This document shows positions 1-6,893 of a stretch of 10,953 nt of DNA, one piece after another. Numbering within the stretch: position 1 is the stretch's first letter; the number at the start of each line of letters is the position of its first letter. This DNA is from SAR202 cluster bacterium (GTDB taxonomy: Bacteria > Chloroflexota > Dehalococcoidia > Lucifugimonadales > UBA1123). Both the position numbers and the translations under genes were made by a program. Location: the NCBI GenBank assembly GCA_030743915.1, contig JASLRP010000540.1, positions 1 through 10,953 on the forward strand, given 5' to 3'. The notes beneath the pieces were generated by a model. The model made no database searches, was not told the DNA's origin, and saw nothing but the letters and a program-made list of their open reading frames with translations.

Positions 1-69
1 TGCCTCTCTCGCAGAGGTCGTGTCTCTGGAAGGGATCCGCGACGTTCGAATAGCTGTTCCTTTCAATGG

Positions 70-1056
70 TTACCTGCCAGTTGCTTGCAGCGCCGCCTCA
101 CGGATATTCGCCAGGCTCTCTTCATACGCGGCGGACGAAAGCGAGATGTACCCGACTTCCGTGGACAGGTCAGCGCCGTTCTGAAGGTAGTATTCAAGGA
201 AGGCCAACATCTCCGGCCTCTGAAGGCTCCGGGTGTTGACGTAGATAAACAGTGGTCGTGAAAGAGGTTTGAACGTGCCATTTTGTATCGACTCCTCGGT
301 GGGAGTGACACAGCCACTGCCGGCGTCAATATCCACAAGTTTCAGTGATCGGGAATTCTCGGCGTAGTAGGCGTATCCGAAATAGCCCAGCGAGTTGCGG
401 TCGCCGCCGATGGCTTGCACCAGAACGTTGTCGTCCTCAGATGCCGTGTAGTCGGACCGAGACCTCTGGGCCTCGCCGACGATCTCCTCAGTGAAATAAT
501 CGAAAGTCCCTGAGTCTGTGCCAGGGCCGTAAAACCCGATCTCCTTGTCATTCCATTCCGCATTCAGGTCAGACCATCGTTCGATGGGGCTGTCCGGCTC
601 CCAGATGTCTTTGAGTTGAGCCACAGTAAGGCAGTCGATGAACTTGTTGTTGGGGTTGACCACCACCGATATGCCATCGAGGGCGACCTGAATCTCGATG
701 TATTCGATCCCGTTTTCAGTGGCTTTATTAGCTTCGGCAGCTTTGATGGGGCGAGAGGCGTTGCTGACATCGGTATCGCCGGTAATGAATCGCTTGAACC
801 CGCCGCCCGTGCCTGACACCCCGACATTGACCTGAACCCCTTTGTTCGCCTTGTGAAAATCTTCGGCGACGGCCTCGGTAATGGGAAAGACCGTGCTGGA
901 GCCATCTATCTCGACTGAGCCGGTGAGTTTGGGAGAGTTGGGATCAGAGTCGGCCTCTGAATCGGAGCACGACACCAGCGTCAAAGCTAGTATTGCCAGG
1001 GAAATCGACCAGATGGTGTGTTGGGGATTCAGGATATGTGTCAAAAAAGAATTCAT
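70..1056 (-). CDS. pstS: PstS-type phosphate-binding lipoprotein of the Pst ABC transporter
   Basis: Extracytoplasmic solute-binding protein that would capture inorganic phosphate and deliver it to the PstCAB permease. It has 328 residues, usual for the family. Residues 1-30 form a lipoprotein signal: a hydrophobic stretch at about 15-29 ends in the lipobox L-V-S-Cys30, followed by an acidic, Ser-rich linker. The n-region has no Lys or Arg, which is unusual. Phosphate-binding segments are recognisable: GSSTVFPI (52-59), SGTGGGFKRF (81-90), D96 with VSNASRPI (97-104), and GTDSGTFDYF (179-188). The ATG at 1056 lacks a Shine-Dalgarno; the predicted transcript leader is only about 10 nt. The gene lies downstream of the kinase/regulator/uppP block on the same strand, but a separate promoter with Pho-box-like repeats stands directly before it. 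pstC, pstA and pstB are not in the window; they may lie beyond the left edge. Confidence 0.95.
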   Translation of the reverse strand: MNSFLTHILNPQHTIWSISLAILALTLVSCSDSEADSDPNSPKLTGSVEIDGSSTVFPITEAVAEDFHKANKGVQVNVGVSGTGGGFKRFITGDTDVSNASRPIKAAEANKATENGIEYIEIQVALDGISVVVNPNNKFIDCLTVAQLKDIWEPDSPIERWSDLNAEWNDKEIGFYGPGTDSGTFDYFTEEIVGEAQRSRSDYTASEDDNVLVQAIGGDRNSLGYFGYAYYAENSRSLKLVDIDAGSGCVTPTEESIQNGTFKPLSRPLFIYVNTRSLQRPEMLAFLEYYLQNGADLSTEVGYISLSSAAYEESLANIREAALQATGR

Positions 1057-1072
1057 ATTGAATTCATTTGAG

Positions 1073-1124
1073 TCTATAGGGCTCAGGTTAATTCCTGGTC
1101 AACGTCGTGTTAACGGCACGTTAA
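1073..1124 (-). promoter_or_regulatory. Pho-box-type operator with overlapping sigma-70-like promoter for pstS
   Basis: Read on the minus strand, four hexamers follow each other at an exact 11-bp period: TTAACG (1124-1119), TTAACA (1113-1108), TTGACC (1102-1097) and TTAACC (1091-1086). Direct repeats of this kind with one-helical-turn spacing are typical of PhoP boxes (TTAACA-like, Bacillus) and of PhoB boxes in general. The third hexamer also serves as a -35 element, followed by 18 bp and a TATAGA -10 box (1078-1073). The operator therefore sits over and upstream of the -35, the usual arrangement for activation by phosphorylated PhoP/PhoB. The linked response regulator is the natural candidate to bind it. 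Confidence 0.78.
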
Positions 1125-1147
1125 GGTTCGGGACAAATTGTGTGGTT

Positions 1148-1933
1148 TTAACTCAAACCCTGCCACACGGATCCGCCAATAATGCTGAGACCCACTAAGA
1201 TTACGAACAGGCCGAAGTTGACGCGCTCGGCCACGTTCATCAGCGCCCGTATGGTGACGAAGCCCACGATTGCCGCCACGATCACAGCCACGATCGCCGA
1301 TCCGGAAGTGTATATCTCACCGTCGATGGCCGAGTACAATCCCCCGCCCAGGCTGGCTGGAATGCTGAGGAGGAAGCTCAGCGTCAACGCCTCGCGTCGG
1401 TCCACGTGCCGGGCCAGAAGCGCAGACACCGTAAGCCCCGAACGACTCAGTCCGGGCAAAGCTGCAAAACCCTGAGCGATGCCCGTCAGCGCGGCGTCCA
1501 GTAATGTCACGTCCTCACGAGTGCGAGTCCCGCCCTGCTTTCGGCGAAGCTGAAGCCCACCGGTTATCAGCATCAATGCGCCAACCACCCCCATCGCCGC
1601 AGCGCCTATGCCCCCGGATAGTTCGTCGATCCCCAGTAGCAACGGGAATCCCACGACTCCGCTTATGAGGGTGGCTGCCACCAGATAAACCGCCAACCGG
1701 GTGGGGCGCAGAGGACTTCGCAAGGTATCCCCAACCACTTCTACGATATCCCGTCGCAGGGCCACCAGCGCCGATAACACCGTGCCCAGGTGAAGCCAGA
1801 GAGCGAAGGCCACCGAGTCAGCCACCGGATTGTCGAACGCGAAGGCGTGAACTGCGGTTATGACGCCCTCAGAGCTGACGGGAAGCCACTCGGTGACGCC
1901 TTGAACAAACCCCAAAAGGATCGCTTCCCACAT
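1148..1933 (-). CDS. uppP: Undecaprenyl-diphosphatase (UppP/BacA family), variant motif
   Basis: Integral membrane phosphatase that would convert undecaprenyl pyrophosphate to undecaprenyl phosphate, recycling the lipid carrier for peptidoglycan and other wall polymers and releasing phosphate outside the membrane. The 261 residues are mostly hydrophobic, with several membrane segments. Family motifs are present: QGVTEWLPVSS (11-21) holds the (E/Q)xxxE pair Q11/E15 and the Ser pair, and PGLSRSGLT (160-168) holds the conserved Arg (R164). Unlike E. coli BacA, where the first motif continues S-x-G-His (His30), this protein has S-E-G-Val24; the nearest His is H29. From memory, SSEG-type motifs occur in some archaeal and deep-branching homologues. 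The ATG begins 2 nt after the kinase stop codon with no clear Shine-Dalgarno, so translation is probably coupled to phoR. Confidence 0.9.
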   Translation of the reverse strand: MWEAILLGFVQGVTEWLPVSSEGVITAVHAFAFDNPVADSVAFALWLHLGTVLSALVALRRDIVEVVGDTLRSPLRPTRLAVYLVAATLISGVVGFPLLLGIDELSGGIGAAAMGVVGALMLITGGLQLRRKQGGTRTREDVTLLDAALTGIAQGFAALPGLSRSGLTVSALLARHVDRREALTLSFLLSIPASLGGGLYSAIDGEIYTSGSAIVAVIVAAIVGFVTIRALMNVAERVNFGLFVILVGLSIIGGSVWQGLS

Positions 1934-1935
1934 GC

Positions 1936-3699
1936 TCAGGAAGCCCGTGGCAGGGTGAAGATGAAGGCGCTGCCCTCGCCTTCTACGCTCTCGGCTCTGA
2001 TCTCGCCGCCGTGAGCCTGCACCAGGTGTTTTACGATGGCGAGGCCCAATCCTGTGCCTCCATCCCGACGGGAGCGGTCCACCTTGTAGAATCGCTCGAA
2101 TACGTGAGGAAGATGTTCTCGGGCAATGCCAACGCCATTGTCGCTCACTTTGACCTCGATCCAGCGGTCCGTGGCGTCAGCGGATATGGAGATACATCCG
2201 CCGTCGCCGGTGGCCTTGACAGCGTTCTCCACCAGGTTCGCCAACACCTGATCAAGCTTGCCAGCTTCGCCCATGACCAATGGGATATCGTCAGGCATTT
2301 TGGTTTCCAGACTCAATCGTTCGTGATCTGGGCTCACTTTGAACCTCGATTCAATCTCTCCGACGACCGAGTCCAGATTCAAAGGCGCCAGGTGTATAGG
2401 CGCCTGTCCGCTTTCGAGACGCGAAAGCTCCAGAAGTTCGTTCACCATTGTGGTCATTCTCTGAACATCGTTCTGGATTCGCGCCAGGAAGTCCTGTGCC
2501 GTATGGGGATCGTTCAGAGCGCCGTCCTGCAGGGTTTCGGTCATGGCCCGGATGGCGGCCAGAGGACTGCGAAGCTCGTGGGACACGTTGCTGACGAACT
2601 CCCGGCGTGTGGTTTCGACCTGCCACAAGCGGGTGACATCCTGAAGTGTTAACAGAACACCCTCGTCGTCGCCCTCCGACAGGGGCGTGGCGATGACGTT
2701 AAGGAATCGACGCCGATGGACGAGCTCCAACTCCGCCTGTCGAGTCTGATGAGTATCCTTCGCCTCCGCGACCAGTTGAAGAATCTCGTGGTCTCGCACA
2801 ACCTCTGCTAGCTGGATGCGCAGAGCGTCGCGGTTTTGAGACTCCAACATCCATTCAGCAGCCAGGTTCATCAACTCAACTTGACCGTCACCATTAACAA
2901 CGATGACGCCGTCCGCCATCGTGTCCAGCACCACGGACAGTTGGTTGCTCTCGGAGGACAGATCACGCACTTGCCGGGTGATGTTGGAGGCCATCTGGTT
3001 GAAAGCGTCGGCCAGCTCTTCAATGCCTGGGGAGGAACTGATGTTCAGACGGAAATCCATGTCGCCCTGGGCGAACTGGCGCGCTCCATCCGCCGCAGCC
3101 TCCATCGATCGGGATACGCGCCGAGCCAGAAGGTAGGCCAACCCAACGGAGAGTATCACAACAGCCGCAGACAAGAAGATGATCGCAAGCACAATGGGAA
3201 ATATCTCGCTGTCGCTCGACGACGCTGGACGGGAGACTCGCGCCACCCCCACCGTCTCCCCATCGAGAATAATGGGCACGGCCACGAACATCTGCTCCTG
3301 GCCGCCGGCTATTTCAGTCCGAGAGTTGACACTGATACCGGAACTGAACGCGGTTATGACCTCCGGCGCAGTAGGCGAGGCGACAGGCGCATCTGGGGAG
3401 TTCCCGACATCAGCCAACACTGATCCGTCGGCTCCGAAGACCGTGACCCTCGACTCGGAGAACTCGGCTGCCAACACACTGGCGGCCTGAATGCGGGCCC
3501 GATCAGGCGAGCTACCGAAGAGTTTCACCGTCAGTTCCCTCACCAGCAGCGCCTGACGTTGCAGGCTTGCTTCGAGATCCGTCGCGCTGGAATTGTTGAC
3601 GATAACGATCAGATAGACGCTGACCACAGCAACCGCCGCAAAAACGAGTGCCGCATACACCAAAGTGATTCGTCCCTGAGGTGTTTGGGAAAGTCTCAT
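1936..3699 (-). CDS. phoR: PhoR-type membrane sensor histidine kinase (HAMP-PAS-HisKA-HATPase)
   Basis: Sensor kinase of a two-component system, 587 residues. TM1 is at about 12-35, an extracytoplasmic sensor region of about 130 residues follows, TM2 is at about 167-190, then HAMP (about 190-243) and a PAS-like domain (about 252-360). The HisKA H-box FVSNVSHELRSPL (368-380) has phospho-acceptor H374. The ATPase domain has the N-box with N492, G1 DNGVGI (520-525), the F-box around FERFYKVDRSR (534-544) and G2 GGTGLGLAIV (547-556). All catalytic boxes are intact. The start overlaps the response-regulator stop by 4 nt (ATGA), so the pair is translationally coupled. Assignment to phosphate sensing rests on this PhoR-like layout and on the nearby pstS with its Pho-box-like promoter; the ligand sensed is not shown. 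Confidence 0.93.
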   Translation of the reverse strand: MRLSQTPQGRITLVYAALVFAAVAVVSVYLIVIVNNSSATDLEASLQRQALLVRELTVKLFGSSPDRARIQAASVLAAEFSESRVTVFGADGSVLADVGNSPDAPVASPTAPEVITAFSSGISVNSRTEIAGGQEQMFVAVPIILDGETVGVARVSRPASSSDSEIFPIVLAIIFLSAAVVILSVGLAYLLARRVSRSMEAAADGARQFAQGDMDFRLNISSSPGIEELADAFNQMASNITRQVRDLSSESNQLSVVLDTMADGVIVVNGDGQVELMNLAAEWMLESQNRDALRIQLAEVVRDHEILQLVAEAKDTHQTRQAELELVHRRRFLNVIATPLSEGDDEGVLLTLQDVTRLWQVETTRREFVSNVSHELRSPLAAIRAMTETLQDGALNDPHTAQDFLARIQNDVQRMTTMVNELLELSRLESGQAPIHLAPLNLDSVVGEIESRFKVSPDHERLSLETKMPDDIPLVMGEAGKLDQVLANLVENAVKATGDGGCISISADATDRWIEVKVSDNGVGIAREHLPHVFERFYKVDRSRRDGGTGLGLAIVKHLVQAHGGEIRAESVEGEGSAFIFTLPRAS

Positions 3700-4391
3700 C
3701 CGTCGAATCGGTAGCCGACGCCGCGAATGGTTGTAATGCGTTGTGGCGATGCGGGGTCTGGCTCAATCTTCTCTCTCAGCCAGCGAATGTGGACATCGAC
3801 GGTGCGCGTGTCGCCAATATAATCATGGCCCCACAAGCGCTCAAGAATCTGGTCTCGGGTGAAAGCTCTACCCTTGTTGGCGACCAGCAAAGCCAGCAGG
3901 CTGAACTCCCTGGGCTTAACATCCAGGGGTTTGTCTTGCAACTTCACTGTGTGGCCTGTCAAATCAACAATCAGGTCGCCAGACGCCAGGGTCTCAGCAT
4001 CGGTCGAAGCGCTTGCGCCGTCGTCACTATCAGAGCGCCTGATCATGTTGCGCACGCGAGCCATCAGTTCCCTGTTGCTGAACGGCTTGGTGACGTAATC
4101 ATCGGCTCCCAGCTCTAGGCCCACAACCCGATCAATCTCTTCGCCCCGGGCGGTGAGCATGAGAATTCGAACATCCGACTCTCTGCGCAGAATGCGGCAC
4201 ACTTCGAAGCCATCCAGGTTGGGCAGCATGACATCCAGAATGACCAGATCGGGTTTTTCCTGACGAGCCAAGGCCAGACCGGTCTCGCCGTCCTCTGCCG
4301 TAAACACATTGTAGCCCTCGGATTTCAGGTTGTACTCCAGGGCCACCAGCAGGTTCGCCTCATCCTCTACCACAAGCACTTTGTTCGGCAT
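3696..4391 (-). CDS. phoB: OmpR/PhoB-family response regulator (PhoB/PhoP type)
   Basis: DNA-binding response regulator. Numbered from the ATG at 4391 it has 231 residues. The receiver domain (about 1-118) has the acidic pair E9/D10, phospho-acceptor D53 in LVILDVMLPN, switch residue T80 and K102 in the KPF motif. An acidic/Ser-rich linker (about 119-135) leads to a winged-helix effector domain with the recognition helix near RTVDVHIRWLREKIE (196-210) and the typical C-terminal wing hairpin IRGVGYRF. An in-frame GTG at 4397 would add two residues. I prefer the ATG because GAGAG lies 7 nt before it, whereas it is only 1 nt from the GTG. First gene of the minus-strand run; its likely targets include the repeats upstream of pstS. 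Bacillus-type nomenclature would call it phoP. Confidence 0.94.
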   Translation of the reverse strand: MPNKVLVVEDEANLLVALEYNLKSEGYNVFTAEDGETGLALARQEKPDLVILDVMLPNLDGFEVCRILRRESDVRILMLTARGEEIDRVVGLELGADDYVTKPFSNRELMARVRNMIRRSDSDDGASASTDAETLASGDLIVDLTGHTVKLQDKPLDVKPREFSLLALLVANKGRAFTRDQILERLWGHDYIGDTRTVDVHIRWLREKIEPDPASPQRITTIRGVGYRFDG

Positions 4392-4398
4392 TGTCACG

Positions 4399-4403
4399 CT
4401 CTC
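4399..4403 (-). promoter_or_regulatory. Ribosome binding site deciding the response-regulator start
   Basis: GAGAG on the minus strand ends 7 nt before the ATG at 4391. It is too close (1 nt) to serve the upstream GTG at 4397, so it favours the ATG. Confidence 0.55.
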
Positions 4404-4448
4404 ATGTGGTGTCTGGCGTATATCGTCATCAACACTCGGCGGCAGATC

Positions 4449-4473
4449 AATCGAATTATTCGATTCAACTATA
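4449..4473 (-). promoter_or_regulatory. Candidate promoter -10 and 17-bp palindromic operator before the response-regulator gene
   Basis: A perfect inverted repeat with 8-bp arms and a single central base, AATCGAAT-T-ATTCGATT, occupies 4449-4465. On the minus strand a TATAGT hexamer (4473-4468) lies just upstream of it. A transcript using that -10 would start inside the palindrome, a usual position for a repressor operator. The -35 is poor: TTGCAT lies 20 bp upstream, which is too far to be convincing. The site is in the divergent gap shared with the HdrB-like gene and could serve either side. No cognate regulator can be named, and the palindrome does not resemble the Pho-box repeats. Confidence 0.4.
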
Positions 4474-4611
4474 CACGTATTGTCCAGCTATTCATGCAAT
4501 GCGCCCACATCATTTGCCCGCTTCTCGACCCAGCCAGCGCGAATTAATCGAAACGATGGTATCATCACATTCTGACGCCCGATCACCCAATGCCTGACGA
4601 CCCCTCTCCAG

Positions 4612-4616
4612 AAAGG
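4612..4616 (+). promoter_or_regulatory. Ribosome binding site deciding the HdrB-like start
   Basis: AAAGG ends 6 nt before the ATG at 4623. The earlier in-frame ATG at 4590 has no comparable site, so the shorter protein is favoured. Confidence 0.6.
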
Positions 4617-4622
4617 TCTAAC

Positions 4623-5603
4623 ATGCCCGATAAACCAACCAGCCGAAACAAATCGAAGTTCGACTACGCATCTTACTTCCGAGAGATGCGGGACACTCAC
4701 GACCTCACCACTATGCCTCAGGACAGAACGTGGACCCCGGCGGTGCCTTTCGAGGCTGACGCCGAACCTCATGAAGTCGTTCTCTATTTGGGATGCAACG
4801 TCCTGCGAACCTCCCACATGATCAAAACCGCCACGGACATCCTGGACTTGTTGGGCGTTGACTACATAGCCGTCGGTGGGCCTGCGTACTGCTGTGGCAT
4901 CCTCCATCACCGCAACGGCGACACTGAGTTGGCAGAGTCCATCAGCACGAACGCGATTCGATATATGGAACGCTACAAGCCCAAGACCGTGGCGATGTGG
5001 TGCCCTTCGTGCATATCCTACTACGACGACGTCTTCGAGATTGAGACCTCATTCAAGACCCAGCACTTCACAGAATTTCTAGTTGACCATCTTGATGAAC
5101 TGGACTTCGTCAAGGACGTCCCGTCGAAAGTGGCCCTGCACTCCCACATGAGCCACCCCAAGCGACTCGACGAGGCACGCGCGGCCATGACTCTGCTCTC
5201 GGCGGTCCCAGGCATGGAAGTCATCGAGCTTGAGAGTGACGCTCGGCTTGGCATCTCTTGCTCCCCTAACACCCAGAAGTCGGCAGGCATGGACGTGTGG
5301 GATGATATCGTCGGAGGTCAGTTGAGAGATTCGGTGGATGACGGAATTGACGCCTTTGCCACTCTGTACCACGGATGCCAGCGATCAATCTGCTCCTACG
5401 AGGAAAAGTACCCCATCGAAATCGAGCACTACCTGAGCCTGTTCGCTCGCGGTCTCGGCATCGAGCACGAAGACAAATACAAAAAGTTCAGCCTGTGGCG
5501 AGACCCGGCCCGCGTCATGGCGGAGATGGGCGCGTGCATGGAAGCGTCAGGCGTAAAGCCGGAACGCGCCCAAAAGCTGGTTGACCTCACCTTCCCGGCG
5601 TAG
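4623..5603 (+). CDS. Stand-alone HdrB-like CCG-domain Fe-S protein
   Basis: 326 residues from the chosen ATG; an in-frame ATG at 4590 would add 11 residues but lacks a ribosome site. The protein resembles heterodisulfide reductase subunit B and related cysteine-rich (CCG) redox proteins such as GlcF- or SdhE-like subunits. The N-terminal half has a complete CCG set: C58, C90-C91 (AYCCG) and C127-x2-C130 (WCPSC), with spacing C-x31-CC-x35-CxxC. In HdrB such sets bind a non-cubane [4Fe-4S] cluster. The C-terminal half has the domain shape but an incomplete set: the usual HxPCH is HSHMSH (173-178), the CC position has a single Cys (C213), and the last pair is C252-x4-C257. No hdrA, hdrC or flavin-oxidase partner is adjacent. 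The electron partner is unknown; a thiol/disulfide or electron-transfer role is inferred. Confidence 0.8.
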   Translation: MPDKPTSRNKSKFDYASYFREMRDTHDLTTMPQDRTWTPAVPFEADAEPHEVVLYLGCNVLRTSHMIKTATDILDLLGVDYIAVGGPAYCCGILHHRNGDTELAESISTNAIRYMERYKPKTVAMWCPSCISYYDDVFEIETSFKTQHFTEFLVDHLDELDFVKDVPSKVALHSHMSHPKRLDEARAAMTLLSAVPGMEVIELESDARLGISCSPNTQKSAGMDVWDDIVGGQLRDSVDDGIDAFATLYHGCQRSICSYEEKYPIEIEHYLSLFARGLGIEHEDKYKKFSLWRDPARVMAEMGACMEASGVKPERAQKLVDLTFPA

Positions 5604-5606
5604 CCG

Positions 5607-6821
5607 TTAGACGACACCATTCTCCCGAAGGCGGACGAACTGGTCGTTGGTGTAGCCCAGCAGATCGCAGAACACTTCTCGGTTGTGCTGACCCAGCTTC
5701 GGCGCTGGCGAGAGGTCCCACGACATGCCTTCGGACTGAAAGGGGCCGGTGGGATACTGGAACGTTCCGGCCTCGGGATGCTCGACCTCGGCGAAGAAAC
5801 CTCGTTCGCCCAGATGCTCCCAACTGAGGATATCGGCAGGATTGGCGACGTAGGCGAAGGCTAGTCCCAGATTCTGGGCGCGCTCAAATATCTCACGCTT
5901 GCCATGCTTCATTAGCCACGGGAGCATCAGAGCATCCAACTCGTCGGCGTGTTCACCGCGCCCTGCCCTGTCGTCGAATTTCGGATTGTTAAGCTCCGGG
6001 ATGCCCATCAGTTCGGCCATCACAGGCCACTTGTAATCCGGCCCTGCGATCACGCCCACGAATCCGTCCTTGCAGGGATACGGCCCCCAGGCGGCGCGAC
6101 CGTAACCTCGATTTCCCGTGCGCTGAAAGCTGCTGCCTGTGTAGGAGTACATGCTGAGGGCGTTCTCCAGGATGGTCGCAAGAAACTCGGAGACCGCCAC
6201 GTCCACCTGCTGTCCCTCGCCGTTGCCATCCCGATGCCACAGGGCCGACATCGAGCCGACGAAGGCGTTCTGCCCCGCGCCATACTGGGCCAGCCGAGTC
6301 CCCATCTGCAACGGCTCGCGCTCCGGGTCTCCGGTAATGTACTGGAGCCCGCCCAGCGCGTACAGCGTCATCTCACGCGCTTTGTAGTCTCGGTACGGCC
6401 CGGTCTGCCCGAAATTGGATATGGACGTCATGACCATGCCGGGATTCAGCTTCGACAACTCTTCGTAGCCCAATCCCAACGAGGGCAGCACACGGGGAGC
6501 GAAATTCTCCACCAGCACGTCTGCCCATTCGACCAGCTTTCCCAGAACATCGCGCCCGGCTGAAGTCTTCAGATTTAGCGTGATGCCCTTTTTGGCGGTA
6601 TTCAAGTACAAAAACAGCGCGCTCTTCTCAAGGTGAGGCGCTCCGTCAGGAAACGGCCCCTGGCGTCGGGCAGGGTCGCCGCCATCGATGCGCTCGACTT
6701 TTATCACGTCGGCGCCCTGAACCGCCATCAACCGCGTGGCATACGGCCCCGCAACGTGATGGCCCAGGTCGAGGACCTTCAGCCCTTCCAGAAATCGTTC
6801 GTCTTGGTGGTTCACCGGCAA
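5607..6821 (-). CDS. CaiB/BaiF (class III CoA-transferase) family protein with Gln at the catalytic Asp position
   Basis: 404 residues, normal for the family, which includes formyl-CoA transferase, carnitine-CoA transferase and alpha-methylacyl-CoA racemase. The N-terminal nucleotide-binding half shows GLKVLDLGHHVAGPYATRLMA (13-33), GADVIKVER (36-44), LNTAKKGITLNL (73-84), DVLVENFAPR (101-110) and SNFGQTGPY (135-143). The family then normally has an Asp three residues before a Gly (Frc Asp169), which forms the covalent acyl intermediate. Here the segment reads GTRLAQYGAG, with Gln179 (codon at 6287-6285) in that place. The start is uncertain: TTG at 6821 or GTG at 6815, neither with a good ribosome site. 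It lies 71 nt after the thioesterase on the same strand and may be cotranscribed. It could be a CoA transferase, a racemase-like enzyme or a non-catalytic paralogue. Confidence 0.88.
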   Translation of the reverse strand: MPVNHQDERFLEGLKVLDLGHHVAGPYATRLMAVQGADVIKVERIDGGDPARRQGPFPDGAPHLEKSALFLYLNTAKKGITLNLKTSAGRDVLGKLVEWADVLVENFAPRVLPSLGLGYEELSKLNPGMVMTSISNFGQTGPYRDYKAREMTLYALGGLQYITGDPEREPLQMGTRLAQYGAGQNAFVGSMSALWHRDGNGEGQQVDVAVSEFLATILENALSMYSYTGSSFQRTGNRGYGRAAWGPYPCKDGFVGVIAGPDYKWPVMAELMGIPELNNPKFDDRAGRGEHADELDALMLPWLMKHGKREIFERAQNLGLAFAYVANPADILSWEHLGERGFFAEVEHPEAGTFQYPTGPFQSEGMSWDLSPAPKLGQHNREVFCDLLGYTNDQFVRLRENGVV

Positions 6822-6893
6822 TTCACAATCCGCTCAAACAGCACGCAGCAGGGGTTGGATACCCGCCACCACGGAGATGCGTCCGCTGCAATA

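Noticed and set aside
1057..1147. Rho-independent terminator after uppP
   Set aside because: The gap contains phased direct repeats and a promoter but no hairpin with a T-tract on the minus strand, so read-through from uppP into pstS remains possible.
2011..2652. 213-codon plus-strand open frame
   Set aside because: It lies entirely antisense to the kinase and ATPase domains of the sensor kinase, has no family resemblance and is explained by codon bias of the real gene.
2836..3423. 195-codon plus-strand open frame
   Set aside because: Antisense shadow of the sensor kinase HAMP/PAS region; its composition is not protein-like.
4590..4622. Upstream ATG of the HdrB-like gene
   Set aside because: No ribosome site before it, whereas AAAGG stands 6 nt before the ATG at 4623.
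5949..6563. 204-codon plus-strand open frame
   Set aside because: Antisense to the conserved core of the CaiB/BaiF-family gene.
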